Source of the DNA: Catellatospora tritici
GTDB taxonomy: Bacteria; Actinomycetota; Actinomycetes; Mycobacteriales; Micromonosporaceae
Reading direction: 5' to 3'
DNA length: 64,000 nt
NCBI RefSeq assembly: GCF_019083965.1
Contig: NZ_JAHRCY010000008.1
Coordinates: 62,001-126,000, forward strand
Numbering within the stretch: the first letter of the stretch is position 1; every line of letters begins with the position of its first letter. The notes beneath the pieces are model-generated. The model did no database searches and was not told where the DNA came from. It saw nothing but the letters and a program-made list of their open reading frames with translations. The position numbers and the translations under genes were made by a program. This document shows positions 9,937 through 18,907 of this stretch, in pieces.

Positions 9937-9985
9937 AGGAAGGGCCCCCTCTTATCGCTTTACGTAGCGGAAGGGCCCCTTCTTA
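9937..9985. repeat. dispersed 3'-end hairpin repeat, copy 3 (asymmetric)
   Basis: Two GGAAGGGCCCC cores (from 9938 and from 9969) flank TCTTATCGCTTTACGTAG. It is less symmetric than the other copies because the halves are direct rather than inverted. The TAA stop codon of the LigD-type gene (9983-9985) lies inside the right half, so here the repeat supplies coding sequence. Confidence 0.65.
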
Positions 9986-11194
9986 ACGGGCGTCGGTGGT
10001 GTGCGCGGGGAACGGGTCGTAGTCGACCTCGAGGCGCTCCTGGGGCGGGCGCTGATCCTGCGGCACATGCTGCAGGTTGACCCGGATGCGGTACCAGACC
10101 GAACTGCGCCCGCGCATGCCGTCCACCAGCACGTCGATCGGCTGAAGCAGGTCGGCCACGGCCCCGTGGCGGGCCTTCCACCGCTCGAACCCGGCCAGCG
10201 CCTCGTCCTTGGTCTTGGCGCGCGCGATCTCGATCAGCGGCATGGTCGACTGGCGGCGACCGGTGCCCTTCGGCGGCTTCTCGGCCGGGCCGAGCCGCTC
10301 GGCCAACGCCAGCAGGCCGTCCAGCGAGCCGGTCGCCGAGTCCATGCCCGCCCACGGGTCGCCGCGTTCGGCGAAGCGGGCGGCGACGGTGGACAGGGTG
10401 AACCGCTCGGCCCGGCAGGTGGGCACCTCGTCCCAGTCCAGGGGCGTCGACACCCGCGCGTCGGGCGTCGCCCGCACCGAGTACGCCGAGGCCACCGTGC
10501 GGTCCTTGGCGTTCTGGTTGAAGTCGACGAACACGCCCTCCCGGTCCTCCTTCCACCACCTGCTGGTGGCCAGGTCCGGCACGCGGTGCTCGACCTCGCG
10601 GGCCACCGCCTCGGCGGCCAGCCGCACCTGCGGGTAGGTCCAGTCCGGGGCCACCCGGGCGTAGATGTGGAAGCCGCGCGAACCCGAGGTCTTCGGCCAG
10701 GCGGTGAGCCCGTGCTCCTCCAGCACCTCCCGGGCCACCTGGGCCACGTCGAGGATCTGCGGCCAGTCCGAGCCCGGCATCGGGTCCAGGTCGATGCGCA
10801 GCTCGTCGGGGTGGTCCAGATCCTCGGCCTGGACCGGGTGCGGGTTGAGGTCGACGCAGCCCAGGTTCACCACCCAGGCCAGCGCGGCCGCGTCGCGCAC
10901 CACGACCTCCTCGGCCGAGGTGCCCGACGCGTAGCGCAGTTCGGCGACCTCGATCCAGTCCGGCCGCTTCTCCGGCGCCCGTTTCTGGAAGAACGCCTCC
11001 TCGTCGATGCCCTTGACGAACCGCTTGAGGATCATCGGCCGACCGCGTACGCCACGCAGCGCCCCATCGGCGACCCCGAGGTAGTACCGCACCAGGTCCA
11101 GCTTGGTGAGACCGCTCGCGGCGAACACCACCTTGTCCGGATTGGTGATGGTGACCTCACGCCCGCCGACCTCCAACACCTCTGCCTTCCCCAT
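9983..11194 (-). CDS. LigD-type non-homologous end-joining polymerase domain protein
   Basis: A 403-residue archaeo-eukaryotic-primase-like polymerase of the LigD PolDom family. Catalytic marks: the metal-binding pair in ELRIDLDPMPG near residue 135, SGSRGFHIYARV near 170, and VFVDFNQNAKDRTVASAYS near 222 with the third Asp. About 100 C-terminal residues after the polymerase core (from KPPKGTGRRQSTMPL) are unassigned. It has neither ligase nor phosphoesterase domain, and no Ku gene is next to it. It may fill gaps or add nucleotides in DNA end-joining or base-excision repair, together with partners encoded elsewhere. Confidence 0.86.
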   Translation of the reverse strand: MGKAEVLEVGGREVTITNPDKVVFAASGLTKLDLVRYYLGVADGALRGVRGRPMILKRFVKGIDEEAFFQKRAPEKRPDWIEVAELRYASGTSAEEVVVRDAAALAWVVNLGCVDLNPHPVQAEDLDHPDELRIDLDPMPGSDWPQILDVAQVAREVLEEHGLTAWPKTSGSRGFHIYARVAPDWTYPQVRLAAEAVAREVEHRVPDLATSRWWKEDREGVFVDFNQNAKDRTVASAYSVRATPDARVSTPLDWDEVPTCRAERFTLSTVAARFAERGDPWAGMDSATGSLDGLLALAERLGPAEKPPKGTGRRQSTMPLIEIARAKTKDEALAGFERWKARHGAVADLLQPIDVLVDGMRGRSSVWYRIRVNLQHVPQDQRPPQERLEVDYDPFPAHTTDAR

Positions 11195-11213
11195 GCCCCC
11201 ACTGTAGGGAAGC

Positions 11214-11948
11214 TCAGGCGGTGCGGTGGCGGACCCAGACGTTGGGCTCGACGTAGACGGCGCTGTCGTGCGCGACGTCGACGTTGACCGGGGTCAGCGC
11301 GAAGGGCACATGCACCGGGCCGTCGGCGTCGAACGGCAGGCCGGTGCGGTCGCGCCACTCGGCCAGGGTGCCGGGGATGACCATGGAGCGCGGCGCCACC
11401 TTCTCGATCACTCCCCCGGCACGTACGTGTACCCGCAGCCACGGGTCGACGGGCAGCCCGTCGGGGCGTGTGCGGAACGCGTACACGCTCATCGGTTCGT
11501 CGGGGTCGGTCTTGCCGTTGGGCCGCACCGGCGCGACCAGGTCGGTGAAGCCGAGCCGGGCCGCGTTGTCGCGCATCGCGGCCAGCATCAGCGACGACAG
11601 CCCCTTGCCCTGCATGTCCTTGCGGATGCCGATCTCGATCGCGGAGACGATGTTCGGGGTGTCCCCGGCGAGGTGGGTGCGGATGCCGCGCCGGATCGCC
11701 CCGTCCCAGCCGTCGTCGGGCAGTTCGTCGCCGACCAGCTGGAACGGGATGCTGTACGCCTGCGAGACCACTGTGCCCGGCTCGTCCGGATGCTCGGCGA
11801 CCAGGACGAACTCGGGGAAGATCAGGTGCGCCACGTTGTAGTAGATCGATGAGATCGGGTCGTGCCGCATGAACTCCGGCCACGGGGAGGGCATGCCCCA
11901 GAGCGGCTCGAGCAGGTCGGGACGGTCGGCGAGGACGGAGATGCGCAT
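11214..11948 (-). CDS. GNAT family N-acetyltransferase
   Basis: A 244-residue acetyltransferase. It starts MRISVLADRPDLLEPLWGMP, and the acetyl-CoA-binding motif A is visible in IGIRKDMQGKGLSSLMLAAM near residue 125-145, followed by NAARLGFTDLVAPVRPNGK. The upstream in-frame extension (to 12110) would be built from the non-coding 42-bp repeats, so I reject it. It ends 19 bp from the start of the LigD-type gene and is on the same strand, so both may share one message. The substrate is not known. Confidence 0.82.
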   Translation of the reverse strand: MRISVLADRPDLLEPLWGMPSPWPEFMRHDPISSIYYNVAHLIFPEFVLVAEHPDEPGTVVSQAYSIPFQLVGDELPDDGWDGAIRRGIRTHLAGDTPNIVSAIEIGIRKDMQGKGLSSLMLAAMRDNAARLGFTDLVAPVRPNGKTDPDEPMSVYAFRTRPDGLPVDPWLRVHVRAGGVIEKVAPRSMVIPGTLAEWRDRTGLPFDADGPVHVPFALTPVNVDVAHDSAVYVEPNVWVRHRTA

Positions 11949-12001
11949 GGCCCGCAGCCTGCTACACCCGCCCGATCGCGACAACCGGTTAACGGCCCAC
12001 C

Positions 12002-12121
12002 CAAGATCGTTCAAGTTGCCGGGCACTCGGGGGTATGACCTGTCAAGATCGTTCAAGTTGCCCGGCAATCGGGGGTTTGACGGGTCAAGATACGCCCGAT
12101 TGCCCGGCAACTTGAACGATC
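12002..12121. repeat. 42-bp tandem direct repeat plus inverted copy
   Basis: Two direct copies with a 42-bp period, 12002-12043 and 12044-12085, each beginning CAAGATCGTTCAAGTTGCC. A 27-nt inverted match of the second copy (12047-12073) follows at 12095-12121. The result is a possible 27-bp hairpin with a 21-nt loop, adjoining the suf operon terminator. No gene overlaps it. Confidence 0.85.
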
Positions 12122-12152
12122 AAGGGCCCGCCGGATGACCGGCGGGCCCTTG
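12121..12152 (-). terminator. suf operon terminator
   Basis: CAAGGGCCCGCCGG (12121-12134) pairs with CCGGCGGGCCCTTG (12139-12152), a perfect 14-bp stem with a 4-nt loop. It lies 15 bp beyond the stop codon of sufT, the last suf gene. Confidence 0.85.
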
Positions 12153-12166
12153 CGAGCTGGAATATC

Positions 12167-12610
12167 TCAGACGTTGAAGCCGAGCGAGCGGAGCTGGTCC
12201 CGGCCGTCGTCGGTGATCTTGTCGGGGCCCCACGGCGGCAGCCACACCCAGTTGATCCGCATGTCGGCGGCCAGGCCACCGCCCGGACCGCTGCACAGCG
12301 CGGCGCGGGCCTGCTCCTCGATCACGTCGGTGAGCGGGCAGGCGGCCGAGGTCAGCGTCATGTCCAGGGTGACGGTGTTCTCGTCGTCGACGTGCACGCC
12401 GTAGACCAGACCCAGGTCGACCACGTTGATGCCGAGCTCCGGGTCGACGACGTCACGCATCGCCTCGATCACGTCGTCCACCGGCGCCTTCTTCACCGCG
12501 CCGGCCTCAGGCCGCGCGGTGGTGTCCGCGGCGGTCTCGGCCCGCTCGGTGGTGTCCGCGACAGTCTCGGCCCGCTCGGCGGTGCCCTCGACGATGTCGG
12601 TCTCGCTCAT
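12167..12610 (-). CDS. sufT: SufT/MIP18-type iron-sulfur assembly factor
   Basis: A 147-residue protein with a DUF59 (MIP18-like) domain, thought to help deliver or mature Fe-S clusters. The domain spans about residues 45-147: VIEAMRDVVDPELGINVVDLGLVYGV, then DMTLTSAACPLTDVIEEQAR with the conserved cysteine, then NWVWLPPWGPDKITDDGRDQL. The first 40 residues are acidic and repetitive (two 10-residue units around TERAET), encoded by a 30-bp tandem repeat at 12518-12577. The start overlaps the sufU stop by one base (TGATG). It is the last gene of the suf operon. Confidence 0.9.
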   Translation of the reverse strand: MSETDIVEGTAERAETVADTTERAETAADTTARPEAGAVKKAPVDDVIEAMRDVVDPELGINVVDLGLVYGVHVDDENTVTLDMTLTSAACPLTDVIEEQARAALCSGPGGGLAADMRINWVWLPPWGPDKITDDGRDQLRSLGFNV

Positions 12611-13062
12611 CACACTTCCTCCTTCTCGAGGGCGACGGCCTGGGCGACCGCGTCCTTCAGGGCCATCCAGGACAGCAGCGCGCACTTGACCCGGGCCGGG
12701 TACTTGGCGACGCCCGCGAACGCGACCGCGTCCCCGAGCACCTCCTCGTCCGGCACGACCTGACCCTTGCCGCCCATGAGCTCGGCGAACGCGGTGTGCA
12801 CCCGCAGCGCTTCGGGGATCGTGCGGCCGCGCAGCAGCTCGTGCAGCACGCTGGCGGAGGCCTGGCTGATCGAGCAGCCGGAGCCGTCGTACGAGATGTC
12901 GCTGATGGTCTGCCCGTCCAGGGCAACCCGCAGCGTGATCTCGTCACCGCAGGTGGGGTTGACGTGGTGCACCCCGGCGGCGAAAGGCTCCCTGAGCCCT
13001 CGCCCCTGTGGGTGCTTGTAGTGGTCCAGGATGATCTCCTGGTAGAGCTGGTCCAGCTGCAT
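12610..13062 (-). CDS. sufU: SufU iron-sulfur cluster assembly sulfurtransferase
   Basis: A 150-residue zinc-dependent SufU, partner of the cysteine desulfurase SufS. It accepts persulfide sulfur for cluster assembly on SufBCD. Conserved ligands are visible: NPTCGDEITLRV with the first cysteine and Asp near residue 40, GSGCSISQASASVL with the second cysteine near 65, and PARVKCALLSWMAL with the third near 127. The insertion between the second and third cysteines fits SufU, not IscU. It starts 2 bp after the sufS stop and overlaps sufT by one base. Confidence 0.93.
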   Translation of the reverse strand: MQLDQLYQEIILDHYKHPQGRGLREPFAAGVHHVNPTCGDEITLRVALDGQTISDISYDGSGCSISQASASVLHELLRGRTIPEALRVHTAFAELMGGKGQVVPDEEVLGDAVAFAGVAKYPARVKCALLSWMALKDAVAQAVALEKEEV

Positions 13063-13064
13063 GG

Positions 13065-14357
13065 CTAGGCGAAGACCTTCCGCACCTGCTCGAGGCCGCG
13101 CACGAGCGCGTCGACCTCTTCGGTCGTCGTGTAGAGGTAGAACGAGGCCCGGGTGAGCGCCGGGACGCTGAAACGGTCGCAGATCGGCCGGGCGCAGTGG
13201 TGGCCGACCCGGACCTGCACGCCGAGGGAGTCCAGCACCTGGCCGACGTCGTGCGGGTGGATGCCGCCGAGGGTGAACGAGATGGTGCCGCCGCGGCCGA
13301 CCGGCACCCCCGGACCGTAGATCCGCAGGTCGGGCACGGTGGCCAGGGCGTCGAGCGCGTACGCCGTCAGCTCCTTCTCGTGCCACTGGACGGCGTCCAT
13401 GCCGATCGCGGACAGGTAGTCCACGGCCGCCCCGAGCCCGACCGCCTGCGCGATCGGCGGGGTGCCCGCCTCGAACCGGGCCGGTGCGGGCAGGAAGGTC
13501 GAACCGGTCATCCGGACCGTCTCGATCATCGAGCCGCCGCCCAGGAACGGCGGCATGCTGTCCAGCAGCTCACGGCGGCCCCAGAGCACGCCGATACCGG
13601 TCGGGCCGAGCATCTTGTGGCCGGTGAAGGCGATGAAGTCGACGTCGTAGTCCACCACGTCCATGGGCAGGTGCGGCACCGACTGCGAGCAGTCCAGCAT
13701 CAGCAGCGCGCCGACCTCGCGCACCCGCGCGGTGATCCGGGCGGTGGCGTTGACCGTACCGAGCACGTTGGAGGCGTGCACGATCGAGACGATCTTCGTC
13801 CGCTCGTTGACCAGCTCTTCCAGGTTCGACTCGTCGAGGCGGCCGGACTCGGTGATGCCGAACCAGCGCAGCGTGGCGCCGGTACGGGCACACAGCAGCT
13901 GCCACGGCACGATGTTGGAGTGGTGCTCCATCTCCGAGATCACGATCTCGTCGCCGGGGCCCAGCCGGAAGCGCGGGTCGTCGGCGTGCGAGCCGAACGC
14001 GTGCGCGACCAGGTTCAGCGCCTCGGTGGCGTTCTTGGTGAACACCACCTCGTCAGGGCTGCCCGCGCCGATGAACGCGGCGACCTTGGCGCGCGCGCCC
14101 TCGTACAGCTCGGTCGACTCGGTGCCCAGGGTGTGCACCGAGCGGGCCACGTTGGCGTTGTGCCGCGAGTAGTACTCGGCCATCGCGTCGATGACCTGGC
14201 GCGGCTTCTGCGAGGTGTTGCCGGAGTCGAGGTACACCAGCCGATGACCGTTGACCTCCCGATCCAGGATCGGGAAGTCGGCGCGCACGCGCTCCACGTC
14301 GAAGCGCGGCTTGTCGTCGTACTGCGGCATCCCGGCCGGGATGGTCAACGTCGTCAT
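13065..14357 (-). CDS. sufS: cysteine desulfurase SufS
   Basis: A 430-residue PLP enzyme that takes sulfur from cysteine to a persulfide on its own active-site cysteine. Visible are YLDSGNTSQKPRQVIDAM near the N-terminus, the cofactor Lys in FIAFTGHKMLGPTGIGVLWG near residue 240, and the catalytic Cys region in VGHHCARPICDRF near residue 380. The short loop around this cysteine is the type II (SufS) form. It lies 14 bp after sufC and 2 bp before sufU, in the middle of the operon. Confidence 0.95.
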   Translation of the reverse strand: MTTLTIPAGMPQYDDKPRFDVERVRADFPILDREVNGHRLVYLDSGNTSQKPRQVIDAMAEYYSRHNANVARSVHTLGTESTELYEGARAKVAAFIGAGSPDEVVFTKNATEALNLVAHAFGSHADDPRFRLGPGDEIVISEMEHHSNIVPWQLLCARTGATLRWFGITESGRLDESNLEELVNERTKIVSIVHASNVLGTVNATARITARVREVGALLMLDCSQSVPHLPMDVVDYDVDFIAFTGHKMLGPTGIGVLWGRRELLDSMPPFLGGGSMIETVRMTGSTFLPAPARFEAGTPPIAQAVGLGAAVDYLSAIGMDAVQWHEKELTAYALDALATVPDLRIYGPGVPVGRGGTISFTLGGIHPHDVGQVLDSLGVQVRVGHHCARPICDRFSVPALTRASFYLYTTTEEVDALVRGLEQVRKVFA

Positions 14358-14371
14358 CGTCTCGTCTCTCC

Positions 14372-15147
<776 letters not shown>

Positions 15148-15151
<4 letters not shown>

Positions 15152-15489
15152 CGGCTTACTCCATTACTCGGTGTCAGGCTGACGTAGACATCACCGTCGC
15201 GGATCTCGACGGGAAAGACGGGGACAGGCTCGGTCGCGGGCAGCCCGGTCGGCGCACCGGTACGCAGATCGAAACGCGAACCGTGCAGCCAACATTCCAG
15301 CGTGCACCCGTCGACCTCGCCCTCGGACAGGGCCACCGCCGCGTGCGAGCACTCGTCGTACGCGGCGTAGAAGGCGTCGTCCTCGGCGTGGACCACCACG
15401 ACCGGGACGTCACCCAGCTCCACCGCGATCGCGGCGCCCTTGGCCACGTCGTCGGCCGCGCAGGCACGGACGAATTCGGACATCGTCAC
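15148..15489 (-). CDS. Rieske [2Fe-2S] ferredoxin within the suf operon
   Basis: A small soluble Rieske protein (111-113 residues), of the kind that serves non-heme iron oxygenases as ferredoxin subunit. The cluster motifs are DECSHAAVALSEG and LECWLHGSRFDLRTG, giving the Cys-x-His / Cys-x-x-His ligand pattern. Two starts are possible: GTG 15489, overlapping the sufD stop as GTGA, or ATG 15483. The gene sits between sufD and sufC. Its likely task is electron supply to cluster assembly or acting as a client, but this is inferred only from position. Confidence 0.9.
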
Positions 15490-16628
15490 GAGCCCGCCTT
15501 CTCCAGGCGCTGCTCGATCGCGGCGCCCAGCCGCTCGCGCAGCTCCTCGGCCGGGATCTTGTGCAGCAGCTCGGCGAAGAAGCCGCGGACGACGAGCTTG
15601 CGCGCCTCGCCCTCCGGGATGCCCCGGGCCATCAGGTAGAACAGCTGCTCGTCATCGAAGCGGCCGGTCGCCGAGGCGTGCCCGGCGCCGACGATCTCGC
15701 CGGTCTCGATCTCCAGGTTCGGCACCGAGTCGGCGCGCGCCCCGTCGGACAGCAGCAGGTTCCGGTTGACCTCGTACGTGCTGGTGCCGGTGGCGTGGTC
15801 CTGGATCAGCACGTCGCCGACCCAGACCGTGTGCGCGCCCTCGCCCTGCAGCGCGCCCCGGAAGTTCACGAACGAGCGGCAGTCGGGCACCGAGTGGTCG
15901 ACCAGCAGGCGGTGCTCCAGGTGCTGCCCGCCGTCGGCGAAGTACAGGCCGAACAGGTCGGCCTCGCCACCCCGGCCCGTGTACTCGACGCTGGTGAACT
16001 GGCGCACCAGGTCGCCGCCCAGGCTCACCTGCACGTGCACGATCTTCGCGTCGCGGCCGAGCTTCACCTTGACGTGCTGGGCCTGCACCGCGTCCGGCGC
16101 CCAGTCGGCGACCGTGACCAGGGTCAGCTTCGCGCCGTCGGCGACGGCGACCTCCACGTTGTCGGCCAGCGTGACGCTGCCGGTCTGCTCCAGCACCACC
16201 GTCGCCTCGGCGAACGCGCCGACCGACAGGTAGGTGTGCCCGGCCGCGGCGCCGTCGGCACCGGCGCCGTTCAGCCGCAGCGTGAACGGCTCGGCGAGCA
16301 CGGTCTCCTTGGCCACCTCGACCACCAGCGCCTGGCCCGCGTTCTCGTACGCCCACGCGCTGATCCGGTCGAACGGGGTGAGCACCCCGCCGACCTTCAC
16401 GCCGTCCAGCGCCGCCGTGGACACGGTGACGCCCTCGGGCAGCGCGCCGTACTCGTGCTTGGGGGCGACCCCGGGCGCGACCGTCCCGGCGGCCAGCCCG
16501 CGCAGGCGCTTGAGCGGCGTGAAGCGCCACTCCTCCTCGCGGCCGGTCAGCGCCGGGAAATCGGCGGAGTGGTACGAGCGCAGCGCCTGGGACTTGGTCT
16601 TCGGCGGTGCGATTGCTTCGGTGGTCAT
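15486..16628 (-). CDS. sufD: Fe-S cluster assembly protein SufD
   Basis: A 380-residue SufBD-family scaffold subunit, partner of SufB and SufC. It starts MTTEAIAPPKTKSQALRSYH; the upstream in-frame extension lies inside sufB. The typical GREEEWRFTPLKRLRGL follows near residue 30. The C-terminal core contains LDGVKVGGVLTPF, VHVQVSLGGDLVRQF and SYVEI-like strands ending with the conserved IGAGHASATGRFDDEQLFYL and MARGIPEGEARKLVVRGFF. The ATG overlaps the sufB stop by one base (TGATG). Confidence 0.94.
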   Translation of the reverse strand: MTTEAIAPPKTKSQALRSYHSADFPALTGREEEWRFTPLKRLRGLAAGTVAPGVAPKHEYGALPEGVTVSTAALDGVKVGGVLTPFDRISAWAYENAGQALVVEVAKETVLAEPFTLRLNGAGADGAAAGHTYLSVGAFAEATVVLEQTGSVTLADNVEVAVADGAKLTLVTVADWAPDAVQAQHVKVKLGRDAKIVHVQVSLGGDLVRQFTSVEYTGRGGEADLFGLYFADGGQHLEHRLLVDHSVPDCRSFVNFRGALQGEGAHTVWVGDVLIQDHATGTSTYEVNRNLLLSDGARADSVPNLEIETGEIVGAGHASATGRFDDEQLFYLMARGIPEGEARKLVVRGFFAELLHKIPAEELRERLGAAIEQRLEKAGS

Positions 16629-18049
16629 CAGCCGACGGCGCCTTCCATCTGCAGTTCGATCAGTCGGTTCAGTTCCAGCGCGTACTCCATCGGCAGCTCC
16701 TTGGCGATGGGCTCGATGAAGCCGCGCACGATCATGGCCATCGCCTCGTCCTCGGACAGGCCCCGGCTCATCAGGTAGAAGAGCTGGTCGTCGCTGACCT
16801 TGGAGACGGTCGCCTCGTGCCCCATGGACACGTCGTCCTCGCGGATGTCGACGTAGGGGTAGGTGTCCGAGCGGGAGATGGTGTCGACCAGCAGCGCGTC
16901 GCACTTGACCGTGCTCTTGCTGTGGTGCGAGCCCTCCAGCACCTGGACCAGGCCGCGGTAGGAGGTGCGGCCGCCGCCCCGGGCGATCGACTTGCTGATG
17001 ATCGTGCTGGAGGTGTGCGGCGCGGCGTGCACCATCTTGGCGCCCGCGTCCTGGTGCTGGCCCTCACCGGCCATCGCCACCGAGAGCACCTCGCCCTTGG
17101 CGTGCTCGCCGACCATGAACACGGCCGGGTACTTCATGGTCACCTTGGAGCCGATGTTGCCGTCGACCCACTCCATGGTGGCGCCCTCGTGGCAGACGGC
17201 CCGCTTGGTGACCAGGTTGTACACGTTGTTCGACCAGTTCTGGATGGTCGTGTAGCGGCAGCGCGCGTTCTTCTTCACGATGATCTCCACGACCGCGCTG
17301 TGCAGCGAGTCGGAGGAGTACACGGGCGCGGTGCAGCCCTCGACGTAGTGCACGTACGCACCCTCGTCGACGATGATCAGCGTCCGCTCGAACTGGCCCA
17401 TGTTCTCCGTGTTGATCCGGAAGTACGCCTGCAGCGGGATCTCCACGTTGACGCCCGGCGGCACGTAGATGAACGAGCCACCCGACCAGACGGCGGTGTT
17501 CAGCGCGGCGAACTTGTTGTCACCCACCGGGATGACGGTGCCGAAGTACTCCTGGAACAGCTCCGGGTGCTCGCGCAGCGCGGTGTCGGTGTCCAGGAAC
17601 AGCACACCCTGCTGCTCCAGGTCCTCGCGGATGGCGTGGTAGACCACCTCGGACTCGTACTGGGCGGCGACACCGGCGACGAGGCGCTGCTTCTCCGCCT
17701 CCGGGATGCCCAGCTTGTCGTAGGTGTTCTTGATGTCCTCGGGCAGCTCTTCCCAGCTCGCCGCCTGCTTCTCGGTCGAGCGGACGAAGTACTTGATGTT
17801 GTCGAAGTCGATGTCGGACAGGTCCGCGCCCCACGACGGCATCGGCTTGCGCCCGAACAGCCGCAGACCCTTGAGCCGCAGCTCGAGCATCCAGTCGGCC
17901 TCGCTCTTCTTCGACGAGATGTCGCGCACGACCGCCTCGTTGAGACCGCGCTGCGCGTTGGCGCCGGCCACGTCCGGGTCGGCCCAGCCGTACTCGTACT
18001 TGCCCAGGCCAGCGAGCTGGTCCTCGGTCGTGGTGATCTGCTCGGTCAT
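16628..18049 (-). CDS. sufB: Fe-S cluster assembly protein SufB
   Basis: A 473-residue scaffold subunit on which new Fe-S clusters form. It starts MTEQITTTEDQLAGLGKYEY; the start overlaps the sufR stop (ATGA). Conserved SufB segments are visible: FGTVIPVGDNKFAALNTAVW, FIYVPPGVNVEIPLQAYFRI, YVHYVEGCTAPVYSSDSLHS with a conserved Cys, and the C-terminal GHEATVSKVSDDQLFYLMSR. Length and order are normal. It is the first structural gene after the repressor. Confidence 0.96.
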   Translation of the reverse strand: MTEQITTTEDQLAGLGKYEYGWADPDVAGANAQRGLNEAVVRDISSKKSEADWMLELRLKGLRLFGRKPMPSWGADLSDIDFDNIKYFVRSTEKQAASWEELPEDIKNTYDKLGIPEAEKQRLVAGVAAQYESEVVYHAIREDLEQQGVLFLDTDTALREHPELFQEYFGTVIPVGDNKFAALNTAVWSGGSFIYVPPGVNVEIPLQAYFRINTENMGQFERTLIIVDEGAYVHYVEGCTAPVYSSDSLHSAVVEIIVKKNARCRYTTIQNWSNNVYNLVTKRAVCHEGATMEWVDGNIGSKVTMKYPAVFMVGEHAKGEVLSVAMAGEGQHQDAGAKMVHAAPHTSSTIISKSIARGGGRTSYRGLVQVLEGSHHSKSTVKCDALLVDTISRSDTYPYVDIREDDVSMGHEATVSKVSDDQLFYLMSRGLSEDEAMAMIVRGFIEPIAKELPMEYALELNRLIELQMEGAVG

Positions 18050-18777
18050 GAGTCTGTCCTCATCGTGACGGCGTCGGTTTGCAGGTTGGTCGAGAAGTCG
18101 GTGGTGGGCACGGCGGGCCGCACTTTGGGGGGTATGTGCGTGGTGCACACCCCGTCGCCGTGCGCGATGGTCGCGAGCCGCTGCACGTGCGTGCCGACCA
18201 GGCGGGAGATCACCTGGGTCTCGGCCTCGCACAGCTGCGGGAACTCGGCGGCGACGTGAGCCACGGGGCAGTGGTGCTGGCACAGCTGCCCGCCGGTGGC
18301 GATCGCCGACGCGCTCGCAGCGTATCCCTCGGCGGTCAGCGCACCCGCGAGCGCCTCCGCGCGGGCGAGAGGATCGTCACCCGCGTCGCGTACGGCGGTC
18401 TGGCAGCGCTCCTCGAGCCCGGCCACCTGAGCGGCGGCGAAGGCGGCGACCTCGCGGGGGCCGCCGTGCTCGGCGATCCAGCGCAGGGCGGCGGCGGCCA
18501 GCCCGTCGTAGTGGTGGCCCAGCCCCTCGCGGGCGGCGTCGGTGAGCAGGAAGACCTTGGCGGGGCGGCCCCGGCCGCGCGGCCCGCGGCGCACCTGCTC
18601 GCGCGTCTTCACCAGGCCCTCGGCCAGCATCGCGTCGAGGTGGCGGCGGATGCCCGCGGTGGACAGGCCCAGCACGGCGCCCAGGTCGACGGCGGTGGCC
18701 GGGCCCTGGGCGAGCAGCTCGATCACCCGATCGCGCGTGGCCGGGTGTACGGTGCGCCGATCGGGTGCCTCGATCAT
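18046..18777 (-). CDS. sufR: SufR, Fe-S-sensing transcriptional repressor of the suf operon
   Basis: A 243-residue DeoR/ArsR-like winged-helix regulator. The N-terminal HTH runs RDRVIELLAQGPATAVDLGA then STAGIRRHLDAMLAEGLV (residues 14-58), with a basic wing RRGPRGRGRPAKVF. The C-terminal domain has the cluster ligand region GGQLCQHHCPVAHV followed 13 residues after the second Cys by another (FPQLCEAE), the pattern used by SufR to bind a [4Fe-4S] cluster. ATG 18777 is preferred; the longer ORF would run through the promoter. It is expected to repress its own operon when its cluster is intact, through the inverted repeat at 18792-18806. Confidence 0.93.
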   Translation of the reverse strand: MIEAPDRRTVHPATRDRVIELLAQGPATAVDLGAVLGLSTAGIRRHLDAMLAEGLVKTREQVRRGPRGRGRPAKVFLLTDAAREGLGHHYDGLAAAALRWIAEHGGPREVAAFAAAQVAGLEERCQTAVRDAGDDPLARAEALAGALTAEGYAASASAIATGGQLCQHHCPVAHVAAEFPQLCEAETQVISRLVGTHVQRLATIAHGDGVCTTHIPPKVRPAVPTTDFSTNLQTDAVTMRTDS

Positions 18778-18791
18778 CGTGGCGCCCTTTT

Positions 18792-18806
18792 TCACTACAC
18801 CAGTGT
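18792..18806 (-). promoter_or_regulatory. candidate SufR operator
   Basis: Read on the minus strand, ACACT-GGTGT-AGTGA is an imperfect inverted repeat (5-nt half-sites, 5-nt spacer) 14 bp before the sufR start codon. From memory, the mycobacterial SufR (Rv1460) site is ACACT-N5-TGTGA, which agrees at nine of ten half-site positions. Binding is inferred. Confidence 0.6.
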
Positions 18807-18907
18807 TACTTATTTCGTCCGACGTGCGCAAACCTACCCACCGGTGACGCGGGCCACTCACGCTCCCCGCGCCCGGCCCGTCCGCTTGGCGCGCCTACCA
18901 TCGTTTC

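Noticed and set aside
12002..12085. Possible CRISPR array from direct repeats
   Set aside because: Only two copies, no unique spacers and no cas genes; the 42-bp period is a plain tandem repeat.
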